Below are positions 16,386-25,045 of a DNA stretch of 64,000 bases, piece by piece. The stretch covers positions 1,550,001-1,614,000 of the forward strand of contig NZ_CP159508.1 of the NCBI RefSeq assembly GCF_051131155.1. The letters run 5' to 3'. Origin of the DNA: Pseudanabaena minima. GTDB taxonomy: Bacteria; Cyanobacteriota; Cyanobacteriia; Pseudanabaenales; Pseudanabaenaceae. The translations under genes were made by a program, and so were the position numbers. How positions within the stretch are numbered: position 1 is the first letter of the stretch; each line of letters begins with the position of its first letter. The notes under the pieces were generated by a model. That model was not told the DNA's origin and did not search any database. It saw only the letters and a list, made by a program, of their open reading frames with translations.

Positions 16386-17531
16386 GTGGGCGCAAATAAT
16401 CAGACCAAAGATCAGCCAAACTTACCATCAGACCATCAACAATTAGCAAAGAAACCCAAAATTGTATTAACAGGTGGTGGTACTGCTGGTCATGTTAGCC
16501 CTAATCTTGCACTGCTATCGAGTTTGAAAGCTGATGGCTGGGAGGTTGTATATATTGGCTCTAATAATGGGCTTGAGAAACAACTTGTTGCCGAAGTTGG
16601 TATTCCCTACCACGGTATTTCGTCGGGTAAATTGCGCCGCTACTTTTCTTGGCAGAACTTTATCGATCCTTTTAAAGTAATTAAGGGCATATTTGATGCT
16701 TTTTTTGCGATCGCCAAAATCAAGCCTCAAGTGGTATTTTCTAAGGGTGGGTTTGTTACTGTCCCTGTCATTTTTGCGAGTTGGCTACAACGGATTCCTG
16801 TAATTATTCATGAGTCAGATTTTTCTTCGGGTTTAGCCAATCGCCTATCAATTCCTTTTGCAACTACAGTCTGTGTCACTTTCCCCGAAACTGTTAAGCA
16901 TTTAGCCAAATATGCTCCCAAGGTTATCCATACAGGCTTACCAATTCGTCCTGATATTCTCCAAGGAAATGTAGAAAGAGGAAGAGCGCTTTGTGGATTT
17001 AATGCTGATGCTCCAGTTCTATTTGTGGTCGGTGGTAGTACAGGTTCTGCAAAAATCAATCAATCTGTCCGTGCTGTTTTAGCTGAGCTTACACAAAAGT
17101 ATCAAGTTGTTCATGCTTGTGGCAAAGGCAATCTTGATATCAATCTCAATGTAAATCCCCGCTATCAACAATTTGAGTATTTAGGAACGGAACTTGCCGA
17201 TATTTTAGCGATCGCTGATTTAGTCGTATCACGTTCAGGAGCAAACGCTGTATTTGAGTTTCTGACTTTACGCAAGCCAAATTTGCTAATTCCTCTATCA
17301 AAATTATCTAGTCGTGGCGACCAGATCCTCAATGCCAAGTCTTTTCAAGCTCGTGGTTACAGTGCTGTTCTTTTTGAAGAAGATTTGACCAGTGAGAGTT
17401 TATTAAAGGCGATCGCTGATCTTGATCAGCGCCGTGATGAGTATATCCAGAATATGCATCAAAGCGAAGATGCCAATGCGATCGCCCAAATCGTAAAGAT
17501 TATTAAAAGTGTGGCTTTGCCACACTTTTAA
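16386..17531 (+). CDS. murG: Undecaprenyldiphospho-muramoylpentapeptide beta-N-acetylglucosaminyltransferase
   Basis: 381 residues from GTG 16386. The GT28 N-terminal loop LTGGGTAGHVSPNLALL (about 28-44) binds lipid I; the C-terminal UDP-GlcNAc domain has VVGGSTGSAKINQSV and the pocket VVSRSGANAVFEFL. MurG transfers GlcNAc from UDP-GlcNAc to lipid I to give lipid II on the inner face of the membrane. About 20 polar N-terminal residues exceed the usual start, so a later start is possible. The last codons (KSVALPHF) are built from a palindrome, AAAAGTGTGG / CCACACTTTT, whose right arm contains the stop codon. Confidence 0.9.
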   Translation: MGANNQTKDQPNLPSDHQQLAKKPKIVLTGGGTAGHVSPNLALLSSLKADGWEVVYIGSNNGLEKQLVAEVGIPYHGISSGKLRRYFSWQNFIDPFKVIKGIFDAFFAIAKIKPQVVFSKGGFVTVPVIFASWLQRIPVIIHESDFSSGLANRLSIPFATTVCVTFPETVKHLAKYAPKVIHTGLPIRPDILQGNVERGRALCGFNADAPVLFVVGGSTGSAKINQSVRAVLAELTQKYQVVHACGKGNLDINLNVNPRYQQFEYLGTELADILAIADLVVSRSGANAVFEFLTLRKPNLLIPLSKLSSRGDQILNAKSFQARGYSAVLFEEDLTSESLLKAIADLDQRRDEYIQNMHQSEDANAIAQIVKIIKSVALPHF

Positions 17532-17535
17532 TAAT
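17503..17535 (+). terminator. Hairpin overlapping the murG stop codon
   Basis: ATTAAAAGTGTGGC and GCCACACTTTTAAT form a 14-bp stem whose right arm contains the murG TAA. It resembles the inserted palindromes elsewhere and may double as terminator. Confidence 0.55.
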
Positions 17536-17542
17536 CAATCTT

Positions 17543-19522
17543 TCATTCGCGGCGTGTTGGTAAATGCCCTTTTTTAAGAACATCGATTACCGCCGTATGG
17601 CGCTTTAGATCTTTGTGGACTTGTTCATAAATTCGGCGATCGCTACCTTTAAGCCCAATTACACCATATAAGCGTACATTTCCAACTCGTCCCTTAAGTG
17701 CATGTTCTCCAAAATCAACAGCTTCGATTTCGTCCTTGACAATTTCGTAAAGTGACTCCGTAATGACGATATCTGTTTCCAATTCCTTGGTCATACCTTC
17801 AACACGACTTGCTACGTTGACCGTATCACCAATAACAGCATATTCAAGACGACGAGAGGAACCAATATTGCCAACAGTTACTTCACCATAGTTAATGCCA
17901 ATGCCATTTGAGAAAGGGATCATGTTTTCAGTTTGCCAGACTTTACGGAGTTCCATTAACACCAGTCGCATATTTAGAGCAGCATTAATTGCATTCATTG
18001 CATCGGCTTTTTCTCCTCGCGAAACAGGTGAGCCAAACTCCGCCATAATCGCATCCCCAATAAACTTATCAATTGTGCCTTGATACTCTAAAATCGCATC
18101 CACCATGCCAGCCAAATAGGTATTTAGTTGTTTGATGAGTACTTTTGCGGGTAGACGACTGGAAAGAGTTGTAAAGCCACGAATATCAGAAAAGAGAACC
18201 GCAGCTTTGAGGGTGTGACCTTCTAATAAATCACGAAATCCTTCAGGCTGATTGATAATTTCTTCAACAATTGGCGCAGCAACATAACGTTCTAGAGTGC
18301 GCCGAAGCAAAATTTTATCAATTTGGGCAGCAATGGAACCCGTAGTCAAAAGGGCTATCCCATTTAAACCAATCGCGATTGTAGGAATTGCCACAGGCAA
18401 AATCGTACTGGTGTAAATAAAGCAAACATACCCAAGTCCAAACCAAGCGATCGCAATGCCAAAAGCCGTTAATATCTGCGTAGGTGGATGCTTAAATCGG
18501 CAGAGAATACCGCCTGAGATGCCTACAAGTAGGAGGATGAAAATACCTTTTTGGATCGGATTAGCGAATAGCTCAGCAATACTTTTGTTTTGCATGAGTG
18601 TGGCGATCGAATTGGCGTGAATCTCAATTCCCGGCATTCGCCCCATCGCTGAGTTTTGGATATCCTGTTTCGATGCTGCCGTTGCCCCGATCAAAACAAT
18701 TTTGTCTTTAAAGAATTTACCGCCCTGAAGTTGTTCACTGTTCCAATTGTATGGATCAACTACATAATAAAATGGAATTTGTTGTTGAGCATTTGCCCAT
18801 GTATCTGCACCACCAAAAAAATAAATTCCATCGCCTTTAGGTTGGGGATAACTAATTTTGGCAACATTCAGAATTGCAGCCGCAAAAGTTGGCACAATTG
18901 GTAACCCACTATCTTCTGGTGGTAGCACACCTAAACGATGAATATTGCCTGTAACTTCAGGTTGAAAATTAATTAGTCCTAAAGTATTCGGTTTTATTTG
19001 AAAAATTCCATCAGGTGAGGCAAGCTGCATAACATTTGCTTCACCAATTTGCGTAAATTCGTAACTAGCCGCAAATACGGCGCGTTCTCCATACTTAGAG
19101 ATTGCTGCTTGAAACTTATCATCATCAGCAGTGCCATGATCTCCAGGGGTTACAAATAAAATATCAAAGGCAACTACTTTTGCGCCTGCTTTAACCAGTT
19201 TCTCTAGGACTTGGGCATAGACTACGCGCTTCCATGTGGTTGTGCGAAATGGTTCTAAAAATGGACGAGTTTTAGGATCATAAAATTCACCTTGACGTAA
19301 GGAAAGATCATCGATTGCCAAAATCACAATATCTTTAGGAGGTGCGATCGTTCCACGCCAGTTAAAAAATGCTGATTGGGTCTGACGTTCGAGGTTCTGG
19401 ACTTCGCTGAGTTCTAAACCCGTAGCGATTGCGCTTAATAAAGCGATCGCCCCAACTAATGCATAGCCAATAAACTTGGGGCTTGATAATGCTTTGAATT
19501 TCTTTGTGATATTGGCTTTCAT
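17543..19522 (-). CDS. CHASE2-domain class III adenylate cyclase
   Basis: 659 residues. TM1 (about 17-36) leads into an extracytoplasmic CHASE2 sensor (about 60-320, with ILAIDDLSL and VAFDILFVTPGD), then three helices (325-400) and a cytosolic cyclase domain. The catalytic residues are all present: metal-binding Asp446 in FSDIRGF and Asp490 in FIGDAIMAEFG, Lys486 for adenine recognition, Asp566 in VIGDTVN, then Asn569 and Arg573. The Lys/Asp pair points to ATP rather than GTP. It should convert ATP to cAMP in response to an unknown periplasmic signal. It converges on murG. Confidence 0.92.
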   Translation of the reverse strand: MKANITKKFKALSSPKFIGYALVGAIALLSAIATGLELSEVQNLERQTQSAFFNWRGTIAPPKDIVILAIDDLSLRQGEFYDPKTRPFLEPFRTTTWKRVVYAQVLEKLVKAGAKVVAFDILFVTPGDHGTADDDKFQAAISKYGERAVFAASYEFTQIGEANVMQLASPDGIFQIKPNTLGLINFQPEVTGNIHRLGVLPPEDSGLPIVPTFAAAILNVAKISYPQPKGDGIYFFGGADTWANAQQQIPFYYVVDPYNWNSEQLQGGKFFKDKIVLIGATAASKQDIQNSAMGRMPGIEIHANSIATLMQNKSIAELFANPIQKGIFILLLVGISGGILCRFKHPPTQILTAFGIAIAWFGLGYVCFIYTSTILPVAIPTIAIGLNGIALLTTGSIAAQIDKILLRRTLERYVAAPIVEEIINQPEGFRDLLEGHTLKAAVLFSDIRGFTTLSSRLPAKVLIKQLNTYLAGMVDAILEYQGTIDKFIGDAIMAEFGSPVSRGEKADAMNAINAALNMRLVLMELRKVWQTENMIPFSNGIGINYGEVTVGNIGSSRRLEYAVIGDTVNVASRVEGMTKELETDIVITESLYEIVKDEIEAVDFGEHALKGRVGNVRLYGVIGLKGSDRRIYEQVHKDLKRHTAVIDVLKKGHLPTRRE

Positions 19523-19656
19523 TACATTTTTTCGATCTACTCCCTCAAAATCTTAATACTAATTTTCAAAAACACTAAAATATTTATCAACCCCAAGCCA
19601 CTGTAATTTAGCGATCATTCATAGCATGTATTAGCACAGCGCAAAAGTCGCGATGG

Positions 19657-20007
19657 TTAGGGGAAAGGAATGAAAATAACTTGACTTTCATACTCTTCGG
19701 GCTGACTGCAACAAATAAATATCTCTAAATCATCAATGATCTTCCCAATGGGTGCTGTTGCAATCACCTCAATGACTCCAGCCATAGATAAGTTTTGATT
19801 GATACGCTCATAGGCATACATCGTAATGGTGGCAACATCATGGGTCAGCAAGATTCGCTCTTCGTTGGCTGCCCATTCCAAAATTACTGGATCATCAGTG
19901 TTCTTCAGTCCTACATCTTGAACCCGAACTATATCTAATTCGGGTAACCGCCTCACTAGACCACGCAATATGGCTCCGTTAAAATTTTCGTCAGCTAGAA
20001 AGCGCAT
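19657..20007 (-). CDS. DUF5615 PIN-like toxin
   Basis: 116 residues, complete. The N-terminus MRFLADENFNGAILRGL holds the acidic ADEN motif, and LTHDVATITMYAYERI (about 54-69) the second acidic site; these are the expected Mg-binding positions of the PIN-like fold. The C-terminus ends VIFIPFP. It is probably an RNase toxin. Its start follows the stop of the DUF433 gene by a single base, so the pair 20009/19657 forms an apparently intact toxin-antitoxin operon, the only intact DUF433/DUF5615 pair in this window. Confidence 0.85.
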   Translation of the reverse strand: MRFLADENFNGAILRGLVRRLPELDIVRVQDVGLKNTDDPVILEWAANEERILLTHDVATITMYAYERINQNLSMAGVIEVIATAPIGKIIDDLEIFICCSQPEEYESQVIFIPFP

Positions 20008-20008
20008 T

Positions 20009-20362
20009 TTATCTCGATTCCTTTTGTGCCTGACGAGTAAGCAATCGCCGTCTCAAATCGGCTAGGTTATGCTTTTGAGTAAGTTGTTGTCTGTGTTGTT
20101 GAGCTTGTTGATTGCGTTGCTCTAAATAATTATCAATTTCCTGTCGATGGTTGAGATAATAAGCGATCGCACTGTATATGTCTTCTACACTCAAAACCGA
20201 ATATTGAATGGCAATTTCTTCAGGTGTAGAACCGTTGTGGTATGCAGCAAGTAGGCTATCTAGAGTTACCCGACTGGAGCCAATACGGATTCCTCCTGCT
20301 TCGTCCCAACGAAATGGAGGAGAGGTTACTTGAAATCTGATTGGGGCGCTTATTTGGGACAT
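20009..20362 (-). CDS. DUF433 antitoxin paired with the intact DUF5615 toxin
   Basis: I start at ATG 20362 (MSQISAPIRFQV); a longer reading to 20449 would add a hydrophobic stretch not typical of the family. DUF433 landmarks are GGIRIGSSRVTLDSLLAAYH, STPEEIAIQY and VEDIYSAIAYYLNHRQEIDNYL, followed by a Gln/Arg-rich tail that should wrap the toxin. It should neutralise the downstream DUF5615 protein and repress the operon. Confidence 0.85.
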   Translation of the reverse strand: MSQISAPIRFQVTSPPFRWDEAGGIRIGSSRVTLDSLLAAYHNGSTPEEIAIQYSVLSVEDIYSAIAYYLNHRQEIDNYLEQRNQQAQQHRQQLTQKHNLADLRRRLLTRQAQKESR

Positions 20363-20468
20363 ATTGCACCTGAGTTGAACTATATGAAAATATTGTAACA
20401 AGAAGCATAACAAGATCGCAGATCGCATTAAAAAAATTGGCGATCGCACTCAAGAAATTTGAAATAAA

Positions 20469-20551
20469 GGTAGTGCTAAACAGGTAAGGATAGGCGGCGC
20501 GAAGCGCCGCCTATCCTTACCTGTTTAAATCTTTTCCTTTTTAGGACTACC
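20469..20551. mobile_element. 83-bp MITE with GGTAGT ends and an 8-bp target duplication
   Basis: Terminal inverted repeats GGTAGTGCTAAA and TTTAGGACTACC (one mismatch) enclose a hairpin AACAGGTAAGGATAGGCGGC / GCCGCCTATCCTTACCTGTT. Flanks are GAAATAAA on the left (20461-20468) and GAAAATAAA on the right. The second copy of this locus, near 24985, has a single GAAACAAA and no element, i.e. an empty site. Confidence 0.75.
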
Positions 20552-20611
20552 GAAAATAAATAACCAACCTCGTAGTGGACTGTTTCATCTAAAATAGTGC
20601 AATAGATACGG

Positions 20612-21406
20612 TTATTCTTCTTGCTCAAATACTGGATAAAGATGTTTCAGTTTGACTCTGGCATCGCTTGTCGAAAACCTCCATATTACTTTGGATGCAT
20701 TCTGATTTCGAGACTTTTGCCAAGCGTCTATCTCCTCTTTGAGTTTGTCCTTGCTAGGAATCCGTCTATCTAAACATTGTTTTGATAAGACACTCAATTC
20801 GGTTTCGGCTACATTCAACCAACTACCATTACGCGGCGTATGATAAATTTCTAGTCTTCTTGCTAAACGATGAGCTTCTGGTGCAGGAAATGCTTCATAC
20901 AGCGAAGCTATATTATGGGTATTCAGATTATCACTGAGTAGCTTTACTTTTCGTGCATTCGGATAGTCCTCATCCAACAATTGACGTATTTCCTCAGCCC
21001 AATCTATCCTTGTTCGACTATCTCGGCTACTCACCCGTCTCCATCCTCGATGAGGGTCAACAAACATGAATAGGGCTTGAACACCTTCACGCTCATAGTG
21101 GTAGTCTTCTTTTTTATCTTGTCCAGGTTGCATCGCTATTGGTGGATAAACCTCTCCGAGTAGTTGCTTTGATGCTTCATCCATTGCAATCAACGGTTCT
21201 TCTTCGCATGGCTCCGTGCTATACAAGTCAAGGACGACTTCCATTTCTGCCACAAATCTTGCTAAATCTCTTTCGGGAATACAAAATCTCTGGGTTTTCC
21301 AAGGTCGTAATTCGTTTTTTTTAGAGTACGCCACACCGTTGATGCGGAAATTTCGGTAATAACTTGTCTTTGCTTGAGTTCTGACGTTAATAGTCTGATT
21401 GTCCAC
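20612..21406 (-). CDS. IS630 transposase, downstream frame (DDE catalytic part), copy 1
   Basis: This frame supplies the RNase-H-like DDE domain. It is properly entered from the upstream frame at the A8 run (about 21314-21321); codons before that are not native. After the junction come LRPWKTQRFCIPERDLARF, then DLYSTEPCEEEPLIAMDEASK (catalytic Asp), LLSDNLNTHN (second Asp) and WLNVAETELSVLSKQCL (Glu), in the order typical of IS630. The product would be the C-terminal two thirds of a transposase of about 390 residues that cuts at TA. Confidence 0.88.
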   Translation of the reverse strand: MDNQTINVRTQAKTSYYRNFRINGVAYSKKNELRPWKTQRFCIPERDLARFVAEMEVVLDLYSTEPCEEEPLIAMDEASKQLLGEVYPPIAMQPGQDKKEDYHYEREGVQALFMFVDPHRGWRRVSSRDSRTRIDWAEEIRQLLDEDYPNARKVKLLSDNLNTHNIASLYEAFPAPEAHRLARRLEIYHTPRNGSWLNVAETELSVLSKQCLDRRIPSKDKLKEEIDAWQKSRNQNASKVIWRFSTSDARVKLKHLYPVFEQEE

Positions 21407-21765
21407 TCAGCACGTCCTTCTGGTGGGTCTGCACAACACAGAGCAATTATGTGGGCTTCGCTAGAGCCATCGACCTTGGGCGGTGTGGGGGGCGTTTTCC
21501 TTAATTGTCTCTCTAGTGCAGGTTTTTCACCTTTTTGCAGAAATCTTTGGCGAATTCGACCTACGGTGTTTCTATGCACCTGCAATGCTTCTGCTATTTC
21601 TTCATCAGTCCATGTTCTCTTGCTGTATTTTCCTTCATCACACATCAGTAAAATTCTGGCGTGCAAGATCTTTTTTGCAGGTGCATAGCCATTTCGACTA
21701 ATTTGTTCTAAGTTTTCTCTATCCTCTACTGTTAAATAGACTTTATCTCGCCTTCCTCTTCCCAT
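21262..21765 (-). CDS. IS630 transposase, upstream frame (helix-turn-helix part), copy 1
   Basis: Starts at ATG 21765, preceded by GGAGAGCCCTAATC. It carries a helix-turn-helix: TDEEIAEALQVHRNTVGRIR, then the linker RKTPPTPPKVDGSS. The reading continues to STVWRTLKK, where the coding strand has eight A residues (CTA AAA AAA A); a -1 slip moves ribosomes into the downstream frame and yields full-length transposase. Without the slip the product ends after a short out-of-frame tail and could act as a DNA-binding inhibitor. Confidence 0.85.
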   Translation of the reverse strand: MGRGRRDKVYLTVEDRENLEQISRNGYAPAKKILHARILLMCDEGKYSKRTWTDEEIAEALQVHRNTVGRIRQRFLQKGEKPALERQLRKTPPTPPKVDGSSEAHIIALCCADPPEGRAEWTIRLLTSELKQRQVITEISASTVWRTLKKTNYDLGKPRDFVFPKEI

Positions 21766-21822
21766 GATTAGGGCTCTCCAAACCAATATCTATTGCACTA
21801 TTTTAGATGAAACAGTCCAGTA

Positions 21823-21847
21823 GCGTGTGTTAGCGGAGCGTAACGCA
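21823..21847. repeat. Palindromic repeat flanking IS630 copy 1
   Basis: GCGTGTGTTAGCGGAGCGTA, continuing to CGCA. The same sequence follows IS630 copy 2 at 26257. GCGTxxxxTTAGCGGAGCGTAACGC is a small inverted repeat common in cyanobacteria, so the IS seems to have a preferred neighbourhood or the segment was duplicated. Confidence 0.6.
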
Positions 21848-21936
21848 CAAACAGTTAGCATTAAGGTACGTGCGTTAAATTGTATGAATGCACTGACAAG
21901 ATCGGCGATCGCACTCATCCTAAATCTCTTAGCTAC

Positions 21937-22023
21937 TTAGAATGGGATGGACATTATTTGATTAATCCATTCTTCAGCAGTAGAGGCTTCCCAAAAGAGG
22001 ATGATTGCATCAATTGCGTCACT
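21937..22023 (-). pseudogene. C-terminal remnant of a DUF5615 toxin (copy 1)
   Basis: Read on the minus strand the segment gives DAIDAIILFWEASTAEEWIN followed by QIMSIPF and a stop at 21937-21939. This is the usual tail of DUF5615 toxins (compare VIFIPFP in the intact protein at 19657). The catalytic two thirds are absent; the tail follows directly on the DUF433 gene. The toxin is dead while the antitoxin survives. Confidence 0.6.
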
Positions 22024-22375
22024 AACTGGCAATTTCTGGGAGAGAATCCAAAAATCTGAACTTTTTTTGAGCAGTTTTTAACTTCTGATACAGAAGTGGA
22101 TTCTTTTGTCTACAGGACTTTTGCAGTTTCTCAAATTCTTCTTCACCTTCCTTGAGATATGCGTCAATTAACTCTCGACTGCCCAGATAAAAGGCGATCG
22201 CACCATAAACCTTTTCTAGTGAGAGTAATGGAAAGTCTTGAGCAATGCTTTCAGGTGACTGACCATTCAAAAAGGCATAAACAACTGAATCAAGAGAAAT
22301 ACGGGTTCCTTCGATCCAGTATCCTTGATCGCGTTGCTCGATATATCGTTTTGCTAAGGTTGGTGCTGCGGTCAT
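22022..22375 (-). CDS. DUF433 antitoxin-like protein, copy 1
   Basis: 117 residues with the DUF433 pattern: GYWIEGTRISLDSVVYAFLN, SPESIAQDFPLLSLEKVYGA and AIAFYLGSRELIDAYL, then a Lys/Gln-rich tail. It is nearly identical to the gene at 28244-28573 apart from the last residues. Its usual toxin partner is only a remnant (21937-22023), so it is an orphan. Codon use is like that of the neighbours. Confidence 0.8.
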   Translation of the reverse strand: MTAAPTLAKRYIEQRDQGYWIEGTRISLDSVVYAFLNGQSPESIAQDFPLLSLEKVYGAIAFYLGSRELIDAYLKEGEEEFEKLQKSCRQKNPLLYQKLKTAQKKFRFLDSLPEIAS

Positions 22376-22621
22376 AAAGCTGCTGGCTATTCTTTATGTA
22401 ACTATATTAAGCGATCGCTTGCCAGTCTAGAAGTTAAGATGCAGAGACAATGATCACTGACTTTTTCGTCGCTCTCGCAGATAGCTTTTGCTAGCCATAC
22501 AAAAAGTTGGAGATCTGAGAATTTACAATAAGGTGCGTTAATTTTTATGAATGCATTCTCAGAGAGTATCGATCACAATATATTGTCATGAATTGTACTG
22601 ATTATTCGATCTATTCACTGT

Positions 22622-23044
22622 TCAGAAACGAATCCAATTGAAAATCAGCACAAACCCCCATCCTGAAATAAATATAAAAGGAAGTAAACGCCACGGGCGT
22701 AGTCTTTCAGAACCTTTACCAAAAGCTCGTATACCTATAACATCAGGACCTTGATAATCAGGGGGCTTATTCGTGTCCCACCACTTTACTAGTTCATGCC
22801 TAGCCTGATTTGAAATGTTGAGTGATGTCCATGCTGATAAAGAAACCATCATACCCAATAGACTGAAAATTGTAATCAATCCTCTTGTATCCTTTTTATC
22901 CCAAGCGAATCCAAGAGCTGCAAATAAAAGACCTTGAATTGTAACTAACCAGTTGATCCGATCATTAAGTAAATGGTTTTCACACTCAATCATTGACCGA
23001 ATAATTGCAGCATACTCAGATTTATCTTTGCCAGAAGTATTCAT
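22622..23044 (-). CDS. Small membrane protein related to the one at 26416
   Basis: 140 residues from ATG 23044. A soluble start, SEYAAIIRSMIECENHLLND, leads to a re-entrant-like hydrophobic segment WLVTIQGLLFAALGFAW, then helix ITIFSLLGMMVSLSAWTSL, an amphipathic helix ending KWWDTNKPPD, and a last helix LLPFIFISGWGFVLIFNW. The order E-x-E-N-x-L-x-N/D-R-x-x-W, QG(L/F)L, WW and P-F-x-F-x-GW is shared with the larger protein at 26416-27027, so the two are paralogues. I do not know the family. Neither has a catalytic motif. Confidence 0.6.
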   Translation of the reverse strand: MNTSGKDKSEYAAIIRSMIECENHLLNDRINWLVTIQGLLFAALGFAWDKKDTRGLITIFSLLGMMVSLSAWTSLNISNQARHELVKWWDTNKPPDYQGPDVIGIRAFGKGSERLRPWRLLPFIFISGWGFVLIFNWIRF

Positions 23045-23132
23045 TACAGGATCTCAAAGCACTTTTGAATCTATTATAGCCATCACTATTCAAGTTCAAA
23101 TCTAGTTTCCAAAACTCACTAAAAAACGAGAT

Positions 23133-23245
23133 TCAGATTTCATAAGGATTAATGCCAAGCGATCGCAGATAAGCGGCAAGTTTTTATTTTTCTTGACACT
23201 CCTGTTGCGAAATTAACTTTGCTTGCTCAGCGATCGCCTTTTTGA
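23133..23245 (-). pseudogene. Remnant of a Uma2 gene 3' end (copy 1)
   Basis: The stretch matches the last 100 bp of the Uma2 gene at 24077 (coding KLAAYLRSLGINPDEI) with several changes, but no frame leads into it. It lies immediately after the stop of the Uma2 gene at 23246, as if one 3' end had been pasted behind another. Confidence 0.55.
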
Positions 23246-23983
23246 TTATTCAGAGATATCACCGAAGCGATTGCGATACTTTTGTAACAACGCCTCAGCC
23301 TCAAGTCTCGCCTGACGCTCTAGGTTCGCACGTTCTTGAGTAGTTATATATCTCTTGCCTGAGCGATCGTACCAATAGACCCATTCACGTTGCCAACCAT
23401 CATAAATACCCTGCTCACAACCAATTCCCAAACCAATCTCAGGGAGCCATACCATTCTTCCACCCTCCGCTAAAAGCGTCACTGTAGGCAAAAGTTGATA
23501 TTTTCCATCAACTAATTTGTATACTTCTAATGATTGATGCTCCTGATACAATCGGCGACCAGTTATGGAATTGTAAACCACATAATAGAGAATTCCGATC
23601 TCGGCATACTTGGCTAACTTTGTGTCGTATTCACCATTATATTTTTTGGAAACAACCTCCAAAACCAGAATTGGCACTACTTTTTCCTGCCAAACCACAT
23701 AGCTCAAACGTCCACCTTCACCAGTTTGTTTCGGTACACCCAAAGCGAGAAATCCATCGGGAACGATCGCTTTAGACTTGGCTGGCTCCTCAATATTTGG
23801 TTCGTAATACACTCCCATATCCACACCCCAAAACCAATCAGAGCGATCGCTCCAAATTTCTCGCAATAGATTCAATAGAAGATTGGGAATGTCATTTTGG
23901 AGTTCATTATCCACAGGCGTTTCATCGGAATCGGGTAGGTCTTCCGCCGTTGGCAAACGGTATTGAGAGGGTACAGTAACCAT
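23246..23983 (-). CDS. Uma2-family (DUF820) putative endonuclease, paralogue a
   Basis: 245 residues. The PD-(D/E)xK-like core is visible: IVPDGFLALGV (Asp of the PD motif, about 76-86), PILVLEVVSKKYNGEYDTKL (E-x-V-S, about 107-126) and YAEIGILYYVVY. The tail after about 195 is a charged coiled region, LERQARLEAEALLQKYRNRF. Uma2 proteins are abundant in cyanobacteria and presumed nucleases of unknown target; activity is unproved. It is almost identical to paralogue d (29844-30581), including more than 50 bp upstream of the start. Confidence 0.85.
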   Translation of the reverse strand: MVTVPSQYRLPTAEDLPDSDETPVDNELQNDIPNLLLNLLREIWSDRSDWFWGVDMGVYYEPNIEEPAKSKAIVPDGFLALGVPKQTGEGGRLSYVVWQEKVVPILVLEVVSKKYNGEYDTKLAKYAEIGILYYVVYNSITGRRLYQEHQSLEVYKLVDGKYQLLPTVTLLAEGGRMVWLPEIGLGIGCEQGIYDGWQREWVYWYDRSGKRYITTQERANLERQARLEAEALLQKYRNRFGDISE

Positions 23984-24076
23984 AGTGTTTTGGTACTTTA
24001 CATTGTTACTATTTTGACATGTTTTTTTTGAGCTTTACCGTAGCGATCGCATCATGTCCAAAAACATCAAACAAGA

Positions 24077-24871
24077 TCAGATTTCATCAGGATTGATGCC
24101 AAGCGATCGCAGATAAGCGGCAAGTTTTTCTTTCTCCTGACGCTCCTGCTGCGAAATTAATTTTTCTTGCTCAGCGATCGCCTCAGCCTGCAATCTTGCC
24201 TGTTGCTCAAAAGAACGTTCTAACTCAGCCTGAAATCTCGCTCTTTCTGCCTCAGCATAGGACAGCAGAACTTGATTAGAAACTGGATCGTAAAAACGAA
24301 AACCTCGATCTGGATATAACTGTAAATCTAATCCTAAGACTTCACTACGCAGCGATAATATATTGTCTGGCAAAACAGAAACTGCGATCGCTACATACTT
24401 GCCTTGTTCTAAACGCATACCCTGCAAGGACTCAGGCTTTAGATACTCTCCTGTCGGATCATACTGAAAATATTCCTTCACTCCCAACTTACGATAAATT
24501 AACGGATTCTCTTCTCGGTCTTTGGTTACCGTTCCCTTTGAAGTAATTTCTAAAACAAAATCTGGAGCTTTTCCACCTTCTTCATAGATTTTGTAACTTA
24601 CACGGTCTTCCTGACTCATCCCAAATACCACAAATGTATCAGGCGCAATTCTTTTTTCAATATTATTATCTAGATAACGGATAAATAGATTCCCAGACAC
24701 ATAAACATTTTTCCGTTTCTCAAACCATAACTGCAATGCTTCAGTTGTATAGCTAAGATTGCGTCTTTGTTTATCGCCCTCTGGCATTGGCTCAAAATCC
24801 TCGTCGGGAGCATCAATAAAAATTATCTTGCTGCGGGTTGCATCCTGAAGGGAATCGCTAGAAACTGTCAT
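24077..24871 (-). CDS. Uma2-family putative endonuclease, paralogue b
   Basis: ATG 24871 is preceded by GGAGAGACGTT; a GTG at 24889 would add six residues. The core has IAPDTFVVFGM (PD motif), PDFVLEITSKGTVTKDREEN (E-x-x-S) and YRKLGVKEYFQYDP. The C-terminal fifth is a long coiled coil rich in Glu, Gln, Arg and Ala (AEAIAEQEKLISQQERQEKE) ending LRSLGINPDEI. That ending is also present as untranslated remnants at 23133 and 27151. The coiled coil is typical of cyanobacterial Uma2 proteins and may mediate dimers. Confidence 0.85.
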   Translation of the reverse strand: MTVSSDSLQDATRSKIIFIDAPDEDFEPMPEGDKQRRNLSYTTEALQLWFEKRKNVYVSGNLFIRYLDNNIEKRIAPDTFVVFGMSQEDRVSYKIYEEGGKAPDFVLEITSKGTVTKDREENPLIYRKLGVKEYFQYDPTGEYLKPESLQGMRLEQGKYVAIAVSVLPDNILSLRSEVLGLDLQLYPDRGFRFYDPVSNQVLLSYAEAERARFQAELERSFEQQARLQAEAIAEQEKLISQQERQEKEKLAAYLRSLGINPDEI

Positions 24872-25045
24872 AACGTCTCTCCAAATCACTAACCACTAAC
24901 CTAGCATACTGTCCGTTGAGACTTAAAAAAATCAGTAAACTTTCACTGTATACCTGACAAGAGTAGCGATCGCACTCAAGAAATTTGAAACAAATAACCA
25001 ACCTCGTAGTGGACTGTTTCATCTAAAATAGTGCAATAGATACGG

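Larger units (their letters stand above)
20575..21820 (-). mobile_element. IS630-family insertion sequence, copy 1 (1246 bp)
   Basis: Perfect 32-bp inverted repeats (20577-20608 and 21787-21818) begin GGACTGTTTCATC, and the element is flanked by TA on both sides (20573-20574, 21821-21822), the standard IS630/Tc1 target. Inside are two overlapping frames joined by a frameshift. A second copy at 25009-26254 gives identical translations of both frames. Confidence 0.92.
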
